DNA of 64,000 nt from Prostheceraeus crozeri. Lineage: Eukaryota > Platyhelminthes > Polycladida > Euryleptidae. The first letter of the stretch is position 1. The number at the start of each line of letters is the position of its first letter. The notes below the pieces were generated by a model. The model did not search any database and was not told the DNA's origin. It was given only the letters and a program-made list of their open reading frames with translations. Of this stretch, positions 21,063-30,180 are shown piece by piece. Made by a program: the position numbers and the translations under genes. The DNA is taken from assembly GCA_907163375.1 (NCBI GenBank), contig CAJQUW010016138.1, positions 351,001 to 415,000 on the forward strand, in the 5' to 3' direction.

Positions 21063-21453
21063 CGTATTTTTATCTGACAACGCATCTTCTGGGTTTTAGG
21101 CAGACATGTCAATGTTATCAATTTCCTGACATGTTTCATCATCAAGTAATCATTCGCAAAAGTTTTTCTATCCGTAGGATAACATCCTCCTATAGCATCC
21201 TTTGCATCTTTATTTAGTTTGGGTTGTTGACTTGCAGTCGCAATGACTCATGTCTATAAATAGTACTGACTCATCATAAGTGGAAAGGCGCCAATCAAAC
21301 TTGTTGATGACTTTCTCACCGGCAAGTGTGTGTGGGCGTTGCTTGACTCATATTGATGGCGCCTCAAGTCAGACAGCGCGACCTTTTCACTGACAAGTGT
21401 GTGTGTGTGTTGGCGATAGTTCATCAGCAATGGGATGACTTATTCAAAGCACA

Positions 21454-21967
21454 TCATGGGATTAACATGACTATTAATTGTGACTTAAACAGATAACGCA
21501 TCAAAGATTTAAAAATGTCTACTTTACTGACATAATGTAAACCGGCTATGATACAATGTCCGTTGTGAAACACTGCAATATGTACAGGATGCCACTTCCG
21601 AATCAGGGCAGCAGGAAAGAGTCCAGTTTCATGAAATATACAATCATTACTGGTTTTAATGTTTGCTAGATTTACAAACATCTTCAATTGAACAGACACT
21701 ACTACATTCTTGAGTGTCAGGGGGCTGAGAAGTAGATGAGGCATGAGTGTTTGCACTTCCTTGACGACTTCGTAACACATGGACTGCATCACGAAATGGG
21801 AAAGGTTTCCTAGGACTTGTATTTTGCCAGTGAAAGATTTCAAGATTTCGGCCATTGGTTATGCGAATGACCAACATTTGTGGACGCCCGCGATGATACA
21901 CTGAATCGGGAAGATGGGCGTGCAACTGTTCTAAATCGATGTCTCTTCTGAGATTCATTTCGCGCAT
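21454..21967 (-). pseudogene. TATA-binding-protein-like gene in element B
   Basis: Two halves resemble the two TBP repeats. The first (NLRRDIDLEQL, then VYHRGRPQMLVIRI and EIF) parallels the TBP pattern NL-x-x-x-x-DL ... Y-x-x-x-R-x-x-x-x-x-x-RI ... IF. The second (LFPAALIRKW ... HIAVFHNGHCIIAG ... IFKSLMRYL) parallels LFPGLIYR ... VLLIFVSGKVVLTGA ... IYEAFENIYPIL. TBP homologues are known in some large DNA viruses, such as asfarviruses and mimiviruses. It is broken, about one break. Recognised by eye only. Confidence 0.65.
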
Positions 21968-22494
21968 GGCGTTGATGATGCGGATGGGGAGCGTGATTCA
22001 CAAAAGACATGAGGGTTGAGTGAACTTCTCTTTTATACTTTTCCCATTAAGGCTTTGGAACAACGATGTAGCAGTGATCATTATGTAGAATATCATGAAT
22101 GTATAATTATATGAATATAATGAACATATAATAGAATTATATGTAAATAATTATGTAATATCTTCTCCCAAACTTATCACACGACAAGTGTTAGACGTTA
22201 TAGAACGATGCAACTTTCGCAATTGAAAGCGTTCTAGAGTTATCTGAATATGACATTTCATATCATGAAATGTGACACACTGATTTGTTCATGACACAAA
22301 GAGGCATGCAGATAATTTCCTCATGACTCTACTTTTATTCGAAACTTAGTGAAGAGGTTCCTCTGTGCCTATGAAAGATGGAGAGTGGTGTTCATGTGTG
22401 GCACGGTGAGTGTAAATTTTTATTTCTTGATAAGGTGATCGTTAGGACTTGGTCTCATAAAGACCGATGGTGCGTTCTCAGTGTGTGGAGAATG
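21968..22494. other. Non-coding DNA
   Basis: AT-rich stretch with no supported gene. A tatcatgaaatg-type pair of short inverted motifs occurs near 22,252-22,272. Confidence 0.35.
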
Positions 22495-23061
22495 TTACTG
22501 TGGCTGATCATTATCAACATGGACATCATTTGTAAAGGTCATGGAGACAAGATGAAGATTCAACGTAAACAGTCTTCCGTCCCTGCACGGACCCATGTAG
22601 ATGGTATATATTTTAAATGCAAAGGAGTAGATACTTTTTCCTAATATGGGGAGGGGTTTGCAACTGAGTATGTCGAATTCGTTACCCTCCATTTCATGGA
22701 TGATGAGACAGTGTCTATCTATATGAACATACATGAATCTTCTTTCCATGATTGGAACTTCTGGCCATTTCTCGTTGTGTCGAACAATCTCTTTGGGAAT
22801 GGTGAGATTTTCTTTAAGGAATGTGTCAAGAGTATTGAATTGCAACCGTGTCCAAATGTCGAACGGCACAAATACAGCGATACCATGCTCTGTTGAGACA
22901 ACCTTAAGATAATCTATCCGGTGACTTGGTGTTTTTATGGCAACGACTTCTCCGTGATGAGTAATCTTTGGATTGAAAGCATTTTTGCCCAATGCTAAAG
23001 TAAGGGAGTTCAGTGTATCCAGTGCGAGAGCAGAAGAGTTGATGGCTTCGGGCAACTGCAT
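22495..23061 (-). CDS. Element B small gene, paralogue 1 (unknown)
   Basis: 188 residues, open throughout. Central pattern: HHGEVVAIKTP ... HGIAVFVPFDIWTRLQF-x-x-LD ... IPKEI ... WPE ... RRFMYVHI. The gene at 26,258-26,782 shows the same pattern (YNGVRLYLQTP ... GQNLSIPIDNWLRQQL-x-x-LE ... IPTEL ... WPE ... RGTRCYIL), so the two are diverged paralogues. Function not recognised. The same fold may be used in a non-catalytic, DNA- or particle-binding role. Confidence 0.5.
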   Translation of the reverse strand: MQLPEAINSSALALDTLNSLTLALGKNAFNPKITHHGEVVAIKTPSHRIDYLKVVSTEHGIAVFVPFDIWTRLQFNTLDTFLKENLTIPKEIVRHNEKWPEVPIMERRFMYVHIDRHCLIIHEMEGNEFDILSCKPLPILGKSIYSFAFKIYTIYMGPCRDGRLFTLNLHLVSMTFTNDVHVDNDQPQ

Positions 23062-23214
23062 GATTAGCGCAGGGACGGAAATGATTGTAATGATTCAGTC
23101 ACCCGTTTTACAGCCTCACCTAGCTCTAATCACCAGCTTTTCCCTTTTCATGTTTTCCTAGTCTTTGTTACGTGACAAAGAGTGCTGTTCCATCATGGTA
23201 GTCAGCGTGAACTT

Positions 23215-23525
23215 TTCACCGTGTGAGTGGTTGATCTGACTCATTGTTGACACGCCCCTATTCATGCGCAATGACTGTACTCTCAAAGCGAACAAAGTCG
23301 TTCTAGTGGTTACTACTCAGTTCACGAAGACTTTAATGACACGCCTCTTTTAACGAACAAAGACCCATTCATCTCTCTAACAAAGCAGAGTGACTCATGT
23401 TGCAACACGCCCGCTTTAACGAACAAAGACATGTTAGTAACAAAGCAGAGTGGCTCATGTTACGACACGCCCCTCTTGACAAACAAAAACCTATTAGCAA
23501 CAAAGCAGAATGACTCATTTTGCTC
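23215..23525. repeat. About 60-70-base tandem array, four copies
   Basis: Degenerate units contain gacacgcccctctt, aacgaacaaagac and aacaaagcagagtgactcatg. Located between two minus-strand genes of element B. Confidence 0.8.
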
Positions 23526-23573
23526 TATAGCCCATTGCAAAGGTGTATCTCAGTAAAACGAAACTTCATTGAA

Positions 23574-24020
23574 TTATCTCATCTGCACAACATGTTGACT
23601 ATCAAACAAAGTCGTCGTTGTAAACACACTCAGTTGAATCATTATATGTTTAACAACATATGCATTTCCTTCCATCGTCTCTTCCATTCTCTCCATAATT
23701 CTCTCCATATGTCGTGCATAAAATAGGTCACCCTGAGTAATCCGTTCTGAGCAATAGGATCCAAAACAAAGTGGTTTTTGCGAATCTTTCAACTCAATAT
23801 AAGCAATGAGTCTACCCTTCACATCTTGAGGTTGTAAACTCTCTATTAATCTTTTGAAGAGAGGAAGGCTTTTAGGTACTGCCACTTTCATATCATTTGT
23901 CTTTACCATAAATGTAAGTTTCGAATCTTGTAAAAATCCATCGAATCCTTGTTTACCAACAGTCAAATCACACATGTAGTTACTTAACATACGATGTGTC
24001 ATCATAAACGTCGTTAACAC
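23574..24020 (-). CDS. Element B hypothetical protein, 148 residues
   Basis: Open frame on the same strand as its neighbours. Mixed alpha/beta character, with hydrophobic strands (KLTFMVKTNDMKVAV, GRLIAYIEL) and a Met/Glu-rich helix (RHMERIMERMEETME). Not recognised. Its conserved spacing with neighbouring minus-strand frames is the main support. Confidence 0.4.
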   Translation of the reverse strand: MLTTFMMTHRMLSNYMCDLTVGKQGFDGFLQDSKLTFMVKTNDMKVAVPKSLPLFKRLIESLQPQDVKGRLIAYIELKDSQKPLCFGSYCSERITQGDLFYARHMERIMERMEETMEGNAYVVKHIMIQLSVFTTTTLFDSQHVVQMR

Positions 24021-24161
24021 TCACTAGATTTACTATCGCTTCAATGACTTCCACTATGAATATAACGGAAATGACAAACATGCTCTACTGTAAGTTTATT
24101 CAACATCAGTCAAAAGTCACAAAGCAATCAGAGGGTAGTGAATACAATTCATGAAAGATCA

Positions 24162-24468
24162 TCACTCATTCGCAAGGAGTAAAACATGCTCTATTTCAGA
24201 CTCTATTTCCATGCTGTTGACAATAATATAGATACAGTTTATAAACATCATAATGACTACAATGCCAGTGTGAAGAGAGTTTTGCAATGTAGGTGGCTTT
24301 ACTTCTAGTATCACAGCGTGATGGTGGTCTGTAAAGGCAGTGGCGTCGCGTGCTCTCAGACCATGGGCCCTCACTCGGCATTGGTATACTATTTCGATAC
24401 CAGACATTTTTTGTTACAACATCAATTTTCATAAAAGCTGAATTTTCAATGACAATCTCCCCGAACAT
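24162..24468 (-). pseudogene. Element B small membrane-type gene
   Basis: Two overlapping minus-strand frames share this stretch; one ends in a hydrophobic helix (GIVVIMMFINCIYIIVNSM). Probably one small broken membrane-protein gene. Not recognised. Confidence 0.3.
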
Positions 24469-24640
24469 TTTTTAAGGCCAAGTGAATGTGCACATGAGAA
24501 GGGACTGCTCATATCGCTTAACCGCCTTAACTCATTGAGCTGAGATTACTATATACCTCTCTGTCCGGACCACATTTTCTCGAGGAAAGAGGAGGCAAGA
24601 CCATCTGCTTCTTGCGTTTCTCACGGCCGGTCAGTCGCTC

Positions 24641-24985
24641 ATGTGTTTGAACTTTGATGCATTAAAATGTCTTATCTATTTCTTATTTCTTTCTCTTTTA
24701 GTACTTTCAATTTTTATATCAGGTGTTGGCCTACCTTGCTTGATGACTGTCATCTTTTCAGTATATTCCTTTCGGACAAAAGACGTGGTCATACTCTTAT
24801 CTGCAGTACTAAACATAGCGTCACATCATTCACGTAAAAACAAATTTTGGAATTCTGCCGAATCTATGGGTGTTCGTGTCAGATGCATTATTCTGCATTC
24901 ATTAGTGAACACTCATCATCTGATCGCAGTTTTGTCTGAACGTCAGCCATCTGCCACTGTTGACGTAGTGGCCTCTCTGACATAA
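24641..24985 (+). CDS. Hypothetical protein with N-terminal hydrophobic segments
   Basis: 114 residues. Residues about 10-45 are strongly hydrophobic (LIYFLFLSLLVLSIFISGVG, then LMTVIFSV), compatible with a signal-anchor or two membrane helices. It is on the opposite strand to its neighbours. Only length and hydrophobicity support it. Confidence 0.25.
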   Translation: MCLNFDALKCLIYFLFLSLLVLSIFISGVGLPCLMTVIFSVYSFRTKDVVILLSAVLNIASHHSRKNKFWNSAESMGVRVRCIILHSLVNTHHLIAVLSERQPSATVDVVASLT

Positions 24986-25002
24986 AGCGAACCCAGGAAC
25001 AA

Positions 25003-25350
25003 TTGCGTTGCGCTTCCCTTACTATATATAGATACCGCGCATCGATCAAGAATTTCGTAGAATTTCATTGCAAAAATTGGAGAAGTCAAAGTATTGTGTC
25101 TATTGGGAAAGCTAATATTGGCGAGGGCGCGTGCGCTTGCTGCCTCAAACGCACACAACTATCGCTCTGTCTCACATCAATGCTCCGTCTGAACACACGA
25201 CGAGCTTGTGTGTCTAATTGTTCGAAGAAAACAATTGCGATTCGAGCACGTGCTGCAAAGCTGTTCACTCTTGAGGTTTATCGTCTGATTTTGAGACGTA
25301 AAGCAGCTGTGCACAGCTATCACGAAAATCTGTCGAATTTAAATGAATGA
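25003..25350 (+). CDS. Hypothetical basic protein
   Basis: 115 residues, rich in Arg, Lys and Cys, with an AIRARAAKLF ... YRLILRRKAAV stretch. Preceded by an actatatatag TATA-like sequence at about 25,021. It overlaps other short frames, so it may be spurious. Confidence 0.25.
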   Translation: MRCASLTIYRYRASIKNFVEFHCKNWRSQSIVSIGKANIGEGACACCLKRTQLSLCLTSMLRLNTRRACVSNCSKKTIAIRARAAKLFTLEVYRLILRRKAAVHSYHENLSNLNE

Positions 25351-25365
25351 TGGCACTTTTCATTT

Positions 25366-25833
25366 TTATAATTGTTGGAAAATTATTTTTGAGGATTCGC
25401 CGAAGGCCTCGCAGGTACGGAGAAGACGCCACTGTGTAAAGGTGATGCCTCTCACCGAAACATACAGCCATATCAAAATCATTTCATCTCTAAACTTCTT
25501 TTGATCACAATGCATATGATAGTCTTGTCTTCCACGATCTACCCGACATGGTAAATTTAAGTTATCAATGTGTAGCTGAAGTGTTGCCGCCTCTCGTTTA
25601 GTATGATTTCCTAATATTTTAACAATGTGAAAACTTGACAGCCATCGTTTGAAATCACATATCAAATACGTTTCATTTAGAAATCCAATATGAATCAATA
25701 TAGAAGGATCAAGTCCATGCACATGACGTCGTGACCATTCGTCTTTGTGTGGAGGACAGTAGGCAAATCTATGATACACACTAACAGCAGCTGGATCGCT
25801 TTCCTTCATTGCAATAGCACTCAACTCCTGCAT
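25366..25833 (-). CDS. Element B hypothetical protein, 155 residues
   Basis: Open minus-strand frame with His/Cys-containing segments (YHRFAYCPPHKDEW, DYHMHCDQKKF). It lies in line with the other minus-strand genes of element B. Not recognised. Confidence 0.35.
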   Translation of the reverse strand: MQELSAIAMKESDPAAVSVYHRFAYCPPHKDEWSRRHVHGLDPSILIHIGFLNETYLICDFKRWLSSFHIVKILGNHTKREAATLQLHIDNLNLPCRVDRGRQDYHMHCDQKKFRDEMILIWLYVSVRGITFTQWRLLRTCEAFGESSKIIFQQL

Positions 25834-25893
25834 TGGAATCCCTCACTGTCTATGAAGATGACAACCTACAACATTAAAAAGACTTAATGTACA

Positions 25894-26208
25894 TTACAAA
25901 ATAATGCATTGAGTAGGAACTTTGCAAGGATGTCTGTCATTCAAATAACAAATATACTTGCAAATACATGCAGTATGATTGAAATGTATTAATTTAATAT
26001 AGCGCGGAATACCACGTTTACCACATTCACTACAAACTAACTGATTAGAATGCTCAAGATTTCTCTTAGGTGACAGCAGCCTCTTTCTTTGATGAACGAC
26101 GACGTTTAGGTTTGGTGACAGGTTCTTGACACTCTTTGACACAACAATCAATGACTTTCTCAATGTGATCAAGTCCTGTTGACTCAGGTTGATGATGAAT
26201 TTCAGCAA
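25894..26208 (-). CDS. Element B Cys-rich basic protein
   Basis: 104 residues. A basic N-terminal half (HQRKRLLSPKRN) is followed by C-x-x-C ... H-x-x-C-x-C-x-x-x-C, a likely zinc-binding module (CSECGKRG ... HTACICKYIC). Function unknown; a nucleic-acid-binding role is plausible. Confidence 0.35.
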   Translation of the reverse strand: MLKFIINLSQQDLITLRKSLIVVSKSVKNLSPNLNVVVHQRKRLLSPKRNLEHSNQLVCSECGKRGIPRYIKLIHFNHTACICKYICYLNDRHPCKVPTQCIIL

Positions 26209-26257
26209 TACGTGGATTGAGAGAAATCAAATTATCATCTGATTGATGAGGTCCCCC

Positions 26258-26782
26258 TTAAACAGCAGGCACCTCAATACGAAAGGAATGAAAGCCTGCA
26301 CCTTGAGATGACAATTCTGTTTCAACTGACTGTTCAACTGTCACTCCTGAAGTGACTTTACAATACTTGCTTTGCAAAATATAGCAGCGAGTGCCGCGAT
26401 ACAAAGGTTTATAAGATGAAATTTTCCTTTCTGGCCACAACTGCAATAGTTCAGTTGGAATAAGAGCCTTTTGCCTCACAACGTCTTCTAGAATGTCAAG
26501 CTGTTGACGCAACCAATTATCGATAGGTATACTCAGATTTTGACCGCAACGATTTACCTGCGTATCCACTTTTTGCAAGTATACTGCCGGCGTTTGAAGA
26601 TAGAGTCGAACACCGTTGTAGCGCACTTGTTGTTTGTAGGTGGGATAGCCTTGAATTGCCTTTTCAATTTTCGAAGTCCGCAGCTCGAGATGATGAGGAT
26701 TCAGTGATGCAGAAGTAGGAGTAGGATTCATGGTCATGGCAGTCCGCAACGAAAGAATACCACTAAGTACATTCATGATCAT
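26258..26782 (-). CDS. Element B small gene, paralogue 2 (unknown)
   Basis: 174 residues, open throughout. Shares the TP ... I/FDxWxRxQ ... LD/LE ... IPxEL ... WPE ... R pattern with the gene at 22,495-23,061. The N-terminus is longer and Thr/Ser/Pro-rich. Divergence is high, so the duplication is old or the two were acquired separately. Confidence 0.5.
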   Translation of the reverse strand: MIMNVLSGILSLRTAMTMNPTPTSASLNPHHLELRTSKIEKAIQGYPTYKQQVRYNGVRLYLQTPAVYLQKVDTQVNRCGQNLSIPIDNWLRQQLDILEDVVRQKALIPTELLQLWPERKISSYKPLYRGTRCYILQSKYCKVTSGVTVEQSVETELSSQGAGFHSFRIEVPAV

Positions 26783-26869
26783 CAGAGAAAAGAAAATCCT
26801 TAGCTTAGCAGTGACATATGAGCTGGCCCTGAAGAGGACCTTTTGTTGCGTTCACATTATTTACAGCTA

Positions 26870-27085
26870 TTAATATAGCTCCTCGTCTTCATCTAGTAAA
26901 ATGAGTGTACCCTTCCGCCTCAAATTAAGCTTCAATTCCTTAAAGGACTTGAAGGTATAACGTCTAGGTGGCGGTGGTGGAGGCGCTGGTGGTGATGGTT
27001 CAACAAAATATGTTTGTACAATTATCAGCAACACTATCTCCTGCTCCTCTCTTCTAAAATGATCTAGGCCACACAGTCGTGATAC
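26870..27085 (-). CDS. Short proline-rich, acidic-tailed open frame
   Basis: Minus-strand frame too short for usual thresholds: a hydrophobic EIVLLIIV stretch, a poly-proline run (PSPPAPPPPPPRR), a basic YTFKSFKELKLNLRRK segment and an acidic end (LLDEDEELY). No ATG is obvious, so it may be a 3' exon or an accident. Confidence 0.25.
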   Translation of the reverse strand, partial: VSRLCGLDHFRREEQEIVLLIIVQTYFVEPSPPAPPPPPPRRYTFKSFKELKLNLRRKGTLILLDEDEELY

Positions 27086-27216
27086 TCACTTGCAAATTTG
27101 GAGACAGGATTGAATCTGGAAAAATTGAGACGGAGAATGGCTTGAGCAAGTCACACACTCTTTTCAATTCAAGAGAATGAAATGAAGAGAAAATGGGGAG
27201 ATGACTGCTTTTATAT

Positions 27217-27790
27217 GCATGCTATCATCGGAGCTCCGGAGTTCACCTGCCTCGACCAAGTCGGGAGGAGAACTGATTCCCATAAGTGGAGAGAGACTCC
27301 ACTTATATAGCCGAGGATGCGATCGGTCGAGAAACATCACTTCTGCCTCCCAGCCGACTTTCCTCCTATTTCCCAAACCCTTCTCTGCTTTCCCTTCCTG
27401 CTTGCTTGCTTGCCTGCCGGGGGGGGGGGAGCGGTCGGTTTTCCAGATTTCATCCGATGGAGCTAGAAACAACCCTCCCGACTCAAAATCTCACGTAGAG
27501 TCCAAATTTGCCCTCCGTTTTCCTCTCCGAAGCCTTCTTCATGCCGAAAAATGGCCTTTCTCATCCCAAAACGTCCAAAACCTGCAAAATCCTAAGGGTG
27601 GAAAACTAAAGTCTAACAGTCAACAGCCAAAGACAGACAGGAGGGGGGAGGGGGATCGGTTTCCTCCTCTAGGTCCGATCACCTCCATCACATCCTTTGC
27701 CATGTCCTTCCTGCCTGGAGGGGGGAGGGAGGGGATGGGGATGAGCCATAACTGCTCATTTGTCCTTCTTTTTGGCATCTGCTTACTACT
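27217..27790 (-). repeat. Right terminal inverted repeat of element B
   Basis: Reverse complement of the left TIR. It carries the same TATATAAG plus 10-bp palindrome, the same short gcaagcaagc repeat and a G-run. The outer end reads ...atctgcttactact. Confidence 0.85.
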
Positions 27791-29095
27791 GTTCTGTAAA
27801 GAAAACATTCATTTTTTCTAAATAAGTTTCATTACTAATAATGTAATTCGTCTGACAGTTGAGCTTTCAATACCTACCCTAGGTATGAGTAAATTAAATT
27901 AAATGGAAATATGAGCTGATTGATTGAATGATACTCGGACCTAATACCACAGTTATAAACTACTCCTCGCCTTTTCAGCTACGCTGTACTTCTTGCTACT
28001 CCTTGACGCTGACAGTTTGTCCAAACGTTGACCTCGCATATGTACTGTATTTTACCTATACTATTTTATTCAAGCGTCTGGCCTTCTAAAAGCATGCTTA
28101 TTGCTTATTTGCCTCACGAATGAGTATAACAATGAATGAAGCACGAGGGAACCAATACTTTCTGATCTCTCTTTTGATATATTGTTCATCGAAATCGGTG
28201 TGCTAAGAAAGAAATAGCGATGTCGTAAAGTTATCACAAAACTTGATTCTAATGACTGAAAATATCACATTCTCACCTGTTCATCAAAAATGCTAGTTAG
28301 GAACCTGCGAATCAGAAAATTTTGAGTCGAATCGAATCGAAATTTCGCAGATCCCTAATGTTATTGTTTGTTTTTTTCAGAATCCATGCGACGTAGTCTA
28401 AGCAACAAGAATATGTAAGTTCAATAGTTATTTGCTAGACTTCTTTCAATATTTTTCTCGTTACTAATAAGAAAAATATTGAAAGTCATTACAACCTAAA
28501 GTGCATTAACACTATGAAAGTCAATTAAGATTCAAAACACTATAGTTGAATAAAATTAGCAGCTGCACGACAACGCACAAGCAAGTAGCGAAGCTGTTTC
28601 TCTGTCTTCTTACTTGCAGATGCTCATTATTCATGTTCATCAATCAATTGAATAGATTAGGCGGTCATAAGAAAAATGCTTGAAAACTAACATCTTTTTT
28701 GTGAAAAAGTAGGAATGTGGCATTTTCAGTCAATGGAGCCCCGATTACATGGCAACTTAACGATGTCGTTTCTTTCCTAGTTCACCGATTTCGATGAGCG
28801 ATGCATCAAAAGAAATCTCAGAAATAAGAAAAGAGGACAAGTCAGGTAGATAATCAATCACAATAAAGAGTGTAAACAAACAAAAGATGCTCAAAGAAGC
28901 AACAAAAGAAAGAAAAACCCAATCAAAGAATGAAAAGCCGATCACAAAATTCAGGTCAAACCAATCCTGTAAAACAGCCATCATTGAACAATTGTTTATT
29001 CAGAGAAGGTTTATGGGCGGGCAATGTGTATGGCTTCATAGATATTTATGTTCCGAAGTGGCGGATGGCCTTACTAATGTAAGAATAGCGCGTAA
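27791..29095. other. Intergenic DNA
   Basis: No supported gene or known repeat. A lone tract with a good splice acceptor (tgtttttttcag) and donor (gtaagt) 34 bases apart lies at 28,369-28,420. Confidence 0.4.
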
Positions 29096-29099
29096 AATG

Positions 29100-30180
29100 A
29101 CGCCAGCTAAAAGGATTTGGGAGTCAAAAATTTCAAGTTGATGCAATGACCCAGGATCGTAGTGTAAAACGCAAAATTCATACTAAGATCTATGTCAATG
29201 TTGAGAAAAACTGTTTTGAACGCTTTTATGATTTCTTCCCTACATGGGTATGAAAGGAATCTTGATACAAAATTTTCTGTTTTGGTCAGATAATTTGTGG
29301 ATATTTGATTGATCATGTTTAGAGTATAAGGCCCGTTTTATGTGCTTGTAAATAAAATTTATAGGCTATCCGTTTGATCAAAATGTCTAATGATGTAGTT
29401 ATGAACATTTGTCGAAGAACTGCAAACAGTTCAAGCCCTATGTAAAAGAGCGATCAAATGTACACGTTTCTAAGCATTAGGACACATCATTTAATAATTG
29501 AAATCAAGTATATGTTGGCTTGCGATAGACAGATGACTTGTGTCAAGACCATTGTTGACTATGTTGATGTCGATATCTAAGAAGGTGATTGCCACCAACT
29601 TCCTCAGTAAATTCAACATTTGGATGCCAATAGTTGGCAATTAGGCATAACCAAAAAATAGTTAAAAAATCATGACCCTCAAGGAAATTTATGAAATCTA
29701 ATGAAATTTCAAATTCATGTATCGGTAGCTCTTAGCATGTACAACTTTGTTCTCAAGGACACCCATAAACAAGTTACTCAGCGAAGGATCCAGAGGAGAG
29801 CCCATGACCAGTTCATCAACTTGCTCATCATCAAATAAGAAAAGCCCTGTTGCAACTCTAAGTAATTGCATGAAAGTGTTATTAGGAAAAGGTGGGAGTT
29901 CATGACTTGTATTGTCATAAACCAAATTAGCTGTCATTTGTACAGGTTCCTTTAAAAGGATGTTCGTGAACAGAGATGTGATATCAAAGTTGATAAGACA
30001 AGAATTTTCAATAAAATTGAAATCGCGTAGTGAATCAAGCAGCTCAGAGTTTTACTGACTGAATAACAAATTGGGATAACGGGAGTAATAAAATTGCTGA
30101 AAAATGAAATGCCTTTAAATTCTGTGCACCGGTTATTCTGCTTGCACCGATTTTCCGCTCGGTGCAACGAAATGCACGAA
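29100..30180 (-). mobile_element. Penelope-like retroelement fragment 1
   Basis: Minus-strand pieces give the reverse transcriptase order of Penelope-like elements: FDITSLFTNI near 29,990, TFMQLLRVAT followed by ELVMGSPLDPSLSNLFMG near 29,800, VYRKPTYT near 29,500, then the post-RT segment with FVSRF and KAFKTVF near 29,150-29,280. Several stops and frameshifts make it dead. Neither GIY-YIG domain nor ends are seen. Confidence 0.7.

Larger units (their letters stand above)
13195..27790. mobile_element. Old Polinton-like element B with long terminal inverted repeats
   Basis: About 14.6 kb bounded by inverted repeats that begin AGTAGT and end ACTACT, in keeping with the AG...CT termini of Polintons. 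The left arm of the element carries repeats, a zinc-finger region and a decayed polymerase on the plus strand. The right arm carries several small minus-strand genes, including an apparent TBP-like gene. No integrase, protease or capsid gene is recognised. Base composition is more GC-rich than copies A and B. It is heavily broken, with at least half a dozen breaks in the polymerase region alone, and is clearly older than copies A and B. The six bases flanking each end (gtccta and gttctg) agree at only four positions, so a target duplication is not established. Confidence 0.75.

Noticed and set aside
13189-27796. Six-base target duplication of element B
   Set aside because: gtccta and gttctg agree at four of six positions only; not enough to claim.
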